Assembly (NCBI GenBank): GCA_012515365.1
Contig: JAAYYM010000407.1
Coordinates: forward strand, 1-9,324
DNA length: 9,324 nt
Direction of reading: 5' to 3'
Origin: Clostridia bacterium
GTDB taxonomy: Bacteria; Bacillota_A; Clostridia; Lachnospirales; Lachnospiraceae
In this document: in pieces, positions 7,870-9,324 of the stretch
Layout: every line of letters begins with the position of its first letter
Numbering within the stretch: position 1 is the stretch's first letter
Made by a program: the position numbers and the translations under genes
Notes under the pieces: model-generated
What the model saw: only the letters and a program-made list of their open reading frames with translations
The model's database searches: none
Told to the model about the DNA's origin: nothing

Positions 7870-8592
7870 CTATGACTGTAGAATCGAAAAGCCAAGACTC
7901 TTTCCATCATTCACAAACATCTGTACCGTTTCCAATGACAGCTGTTCCAGGTTCTTTCCTATCATTGGTATTTTTCCTAATATTGCATTTGTCACTGTGA
8001 TAATATCGGTTCCGCATTCATTTGCCTCGATAATATTATATACTTCTCTGCAGCTAGCCCATAAAGACTGTGTCCCCGGTTTCTCCTTGCAAAGTCTGGT
8101 CACTTCCTTCATAAGAGGCTTTGCATCGACTCCTGTATCCATAATCCGGCCTGCAAATACAGATACAACATTCTCTGTTCCCGGAGCAAATGCTGCGATT
8201 GCACATTTCACCTGTTCCAATGTCATGATTGCTGTTACATTCAGCTTAATTCCTTTTTGAGACAAACGTTCAATCAGTGGGATACTGGATTCCCCCTTTG
8301 TATTCATAATTGGAATCTTTACATACACATTTTCTCCCAGATCTGATATCACCATTGCTTCCTTTTCCATTGTTTCAAAATCATCAGCAAATACTTCTAA
8401 TGATAAAGGAAGATCCGGAATTGCCTTAAGTGCTTCCTTCGCAAAGGTAACGTAATCCTTTACCCCGGCTTTTTTCATCAGGGTCGGATTGGTCGTAAAT
8501 CCCTTAATATACCCTTTACTATATTCCTGCTTCATTCCTTCTATGTCTGCACCATCTGCAAATATTTGAATATTCAATTGTTCGAAGTTCAT
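7870..8592 (-). CDS. Short transaldolase (TalC/FSA-type fold)
   Basis: A 240-residue class I aldolase-family TIM barrel, predicted to transfer dihydroxyacetone between sugar phosphates by a Schiff base. Visible features: Asp13 in FADGAD, TTNPTL 33-38, Glu66 in SLEVF, the Schiff-base Lys92 in VYVKIP, NVTAIMT 118-124, SVFAGRI 144-150 and SLWAS 176-180. Aligned by eye to E. coli fructose-6-phosphate aldolase, the two residues separating the activities are of transaldolase type: Glu66 (Gln in FSA) and Phe146 (Tyr in FSA). The ATG at 8592 is chosen because GAGGAG stands 8 bases upstream; an 18-codon extension to 8646 would overlap the isomerase gene and has no better start. It follows the SIS gene by 23 bases. 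In this context it probably makes sedoheptulose 7-phosphate for that isomerase, rather than only serving the pentose phosphate pathway. Confidence 0.92.
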   Translation of the reverse strand: MNFEQLNIQIFADGADIEGMKQEYSKGYIKGFTTNPTLMKKAGVKDYVTFAKEALKAIPDLPLSLEVFADDFETMEKEAMVISDLGENVYVKIPIMNTKGESSIPLIERLSQKGIKLNVTAIMTLEQVKCAIAAFAPGTENVVSVFAGRIMDTGVDAKPLMKEVTRLCKEKPGTQSLWASCREVYNIIEANECGTDIITVTNAILGKIPMIGKNLEQLSLETVQMFVNDGKSLGFSILQS

Positions 8593-8600
8593 GACTTCAT

Positions 8601-8606
8601 CTCCTC
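8601..8606 (-). promoter_or_regulatory. Ribosome binding site fixing the transaldolase start
   Basis: GAGGAG on the minus strand, 8 bases before the ATG at 8592, lies in the gap after the isomerase stop. It favours the 240-residue product over the in-frame longer reading that begins inside the preceding gene. Confidence 0.8.
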
Positions 8607-8615
8607 TCATTCGGA

Positions 8616-9179
8616 TTATCTGATTGCATTTACCATCAGATGCCATACTACACCCTGCCAGCCTTCTGCGTGTGGTGTGATTCTGTCTTCACTGACAACA
8701 GGAATCAATACACAGGCATCAGATACTTCTTTCGCATAGCCACCGTTACGAGAGACAATAGAAATGATTTTTGTTCCTCTTTCTTTTCCCAATTTAAGCG
8801 CATTCACAATGTTCAGAGATGTTGTCTGACTTCCGCCACCTACTGAAAATACCATGATTGCATCATCACCTGACAGCTTTGATGTTTTAAGCCACTCTGT
8901 AAAGGTTGTTTCCCATCCTTCATCATTGGTTCTGGCTGTCAGCTCTGAGACATTGTCGGTCGGCGCATATGTCTCAATTTTGCCAAGCTTGCGGAAATCG
9001 TTAACTGCATGAGATGCATTTGCTGCACTTCCACCTACTCCAAGAATAAATAAACGTCCACCCTTTTGCTGAAGATCTTTAAGGATCTTCACTCCTTTTT
9101 CAATCTCATCCTGTGAGACTGTGTTTGCAATATCGATCGTTTCCTTCAGATACTGCTCAATGTAATTCTTTGTGTTCAT
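8616..9179 (-). CDS. SIS-domain sugar-phosphate isomerase, GmhA-like (probable sedoheptulose 7-phosphate isomerase)
   Basis: A 187-residue single SIS-domain protein of the phosphoheptose isomerase group, predicted to convert sedoheptulose 7-phosphate to D-glycero-D-manno-heptose 7-phosphate in the cytoplasm. Visible: an N-terminal helix pair, GVGGSAANASHAVND 47-61 (the GNGGSAAD-type phosphate loop), TNDEGWETTFTEWL 84-97, FSVGGGSQTTS 111-121 (the STSGNS-type loop, altered), and HAEGWQGVVWH 170-180. Against E. coli GmhA, the metal/acid-base positions H61, E65, Q172 and H180 correspond here to His57, Asp61, Glu172 and His180. The length is near the 192 residues of E. coli GmhA. The ATG at 9179 has GGAGG 8 bases upstream; the GTG at 9206 overlaps the preceding gene and lacks such a site. 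The transaldolase downstream supports a heptose role. Another ketose/aldose phosphate substrate remains possible. Confidence 0.85.
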   Translation of the reverse strand: MNTKNYIEQYLKETIDIANTVSQDEIEKGVKILKDLQQKGGRLFILGVGGSAANASHAVNDFRKLGKIETYAPTDNVSELTARTNDEGWETTFTEWLKTSKLSGDDAIMVFSVGGGSQTTSLNIVNALKLGKERGTKIISIVSRNGGYAKEVSDACVLIPVVSEDRITPHAEGWQGVVWHLMVNAIR

Positions 9180-9187
9180 ATTTGCTT

Positions 9188-9195
9188 CCTCCTTT
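9188..9195 (-). promoter_or_regulatory. Ribosome binding site fixing the SIS isomerase start
   Basis: AAAGGAGG on the minus strand lies 8 bases before the ATG at 9179, just after the TAG of the preceding gene. It excludes the in-frame GTG at 9206, which lies upstream of it. Confidence 0.85.
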
Positions 9196-9196
9196 T

Positions 9197-9324
9197 CTAT
9201 TCGCACAAATATGCTGCTTCATATACATTTGAAACTATATAATCGGGATGCTTCCCATTCAAATGTCTACATACATCACACTTTAAGCCACCAAGAAATA
9301 CTGTTTTCACATTTGCATTCTGTC
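9197..9324 (-). CDS. C-terminal fragment of a probable HAD-type sugar phosphatase
   Basis: Only the last 41 codons and a TAG stop are in the window, read by hand; the gene continues past the edge. The readable end contains TVFLGGLKCDVCRHLNG, then HPDYIVSNVYEAAYLCE. The (A/P)DY-x-(V/I)-x-(S/N)-x-x-EA pattern resembles the final strand and helix of HAD-superfamily phosphatases, where the predicted location of the product is followed by an 'EA' helix. The catalytic motifs are outside the window, so this is tentative. It ends 17 bases before the SIS gene, whose ribosome binding site begins immediately after its stop, so the two are probably one operon. In a heptose pathway a HAD enzyme would fit the GmhB bisphosphatase step. 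Confidence 0.5.
   Translation of the reverse strand, partial: QNANVKTVFLGGLKCDVCRHLNGKHPDYIVSNVYEAAYLCE

Noticed and set aside
7867..7884. Possible terminator hairpin at the transaldolase stop (ATTCTA/TAGAAT)
   Set aside because: The stem is only 6 AT-rich base pairs, too weak to support; the region is better explained by the promoter of the next gene.
8593..8646. 18-codon N-terminal extension of the transaldolase
   Set aside because: It begins inside the SIS gene, while the ATG at 8592 has GAGGAG at ideal spacing and begins where family homology starts.
9180..9206. 9-codon GTG-initiated extension of the SIS isomerase
   Set aside because: It would overlap the preceding gene and contain the real ribosome binding site AAAGGAGG within its coding sequence.

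Overview
The window looks like a chromosomal segment of an AT-rich, low-GC Gram-positive anaerobe of the Clostridia, most likely Lachnospiraceae. The evidence is the Gram-positive class I heat-shock order hrcA-grpE-dnaK-dnaJ under a perfect CIRCE operator, a DnaK lacking the N-terminal insertion loop of proteobacterial DnaK, strong AGGAGG-type ribosome binding sites, and a DUF6465-type protein with a histone-like tail. Every gene I can support lies on the minus strand, so transcription runs from high to low coordinates.

From the high-coordinate end: (i) 9324-7870 is the 3' end of a sugar-phosphate operon. It holds the last 41 residues of a probable HAD-type hydrolase, a GmhA-like SIS-domain sugar-phosphate isomerase, and a short transaldolase. 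Together they fit production of sedoheptulose 7-phosphate and its conversion toward an activated heptose. (ii) 7786-7340 is a single gene with its own strong sigma-A promoter. It encodes a Lys/Ala-rich histone H1-like tail fused to a DUF6465-like C-terminal domain. (iii) 7299-2183 is the heat-shock operon. Its promoter is embedded in a dyad that also looks like the terminator of the preceding gene, and CIRCE follows just downstream. The genes are hrcA, grpE (GTG start, coupled to the hrcA stop), dnaK, a 110-bp gap with a hairpin, and dnaJ, ending in a 34-bp perfect palindrome that acts as terminator. (iv) 2166-1 is a two-gene signalling operon with its own promoter. It holds a multi-pass membrane diguanylate cyclase with an intact GGEEF motif, then a multi-pass membrane protein whose GGDEF-like domain is degenerate and which runs off the window edge.

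Most of the content is conserved housekeeping. HrcA represses its own operon through CIRCE; DnaK, DnaJ and GrpE form the Hsp70 cycle; the GGDEF pair probably adjusts cyclic di-GMP. I see no wholly new system. The points most worth a second look are the heptose-type enzyme pair in a Gram-positive background, the histone-tailed DUF6465 protein, the promoter/terminator overlap ahead of hrcA, and the apparently leaderless GGDEF gene beside a catalytically degenerate partner. No tRNA, rRNA, CRISPR, insertion sequence or phage element was seen, and no intergenic stretch exceeds about 150 bases.
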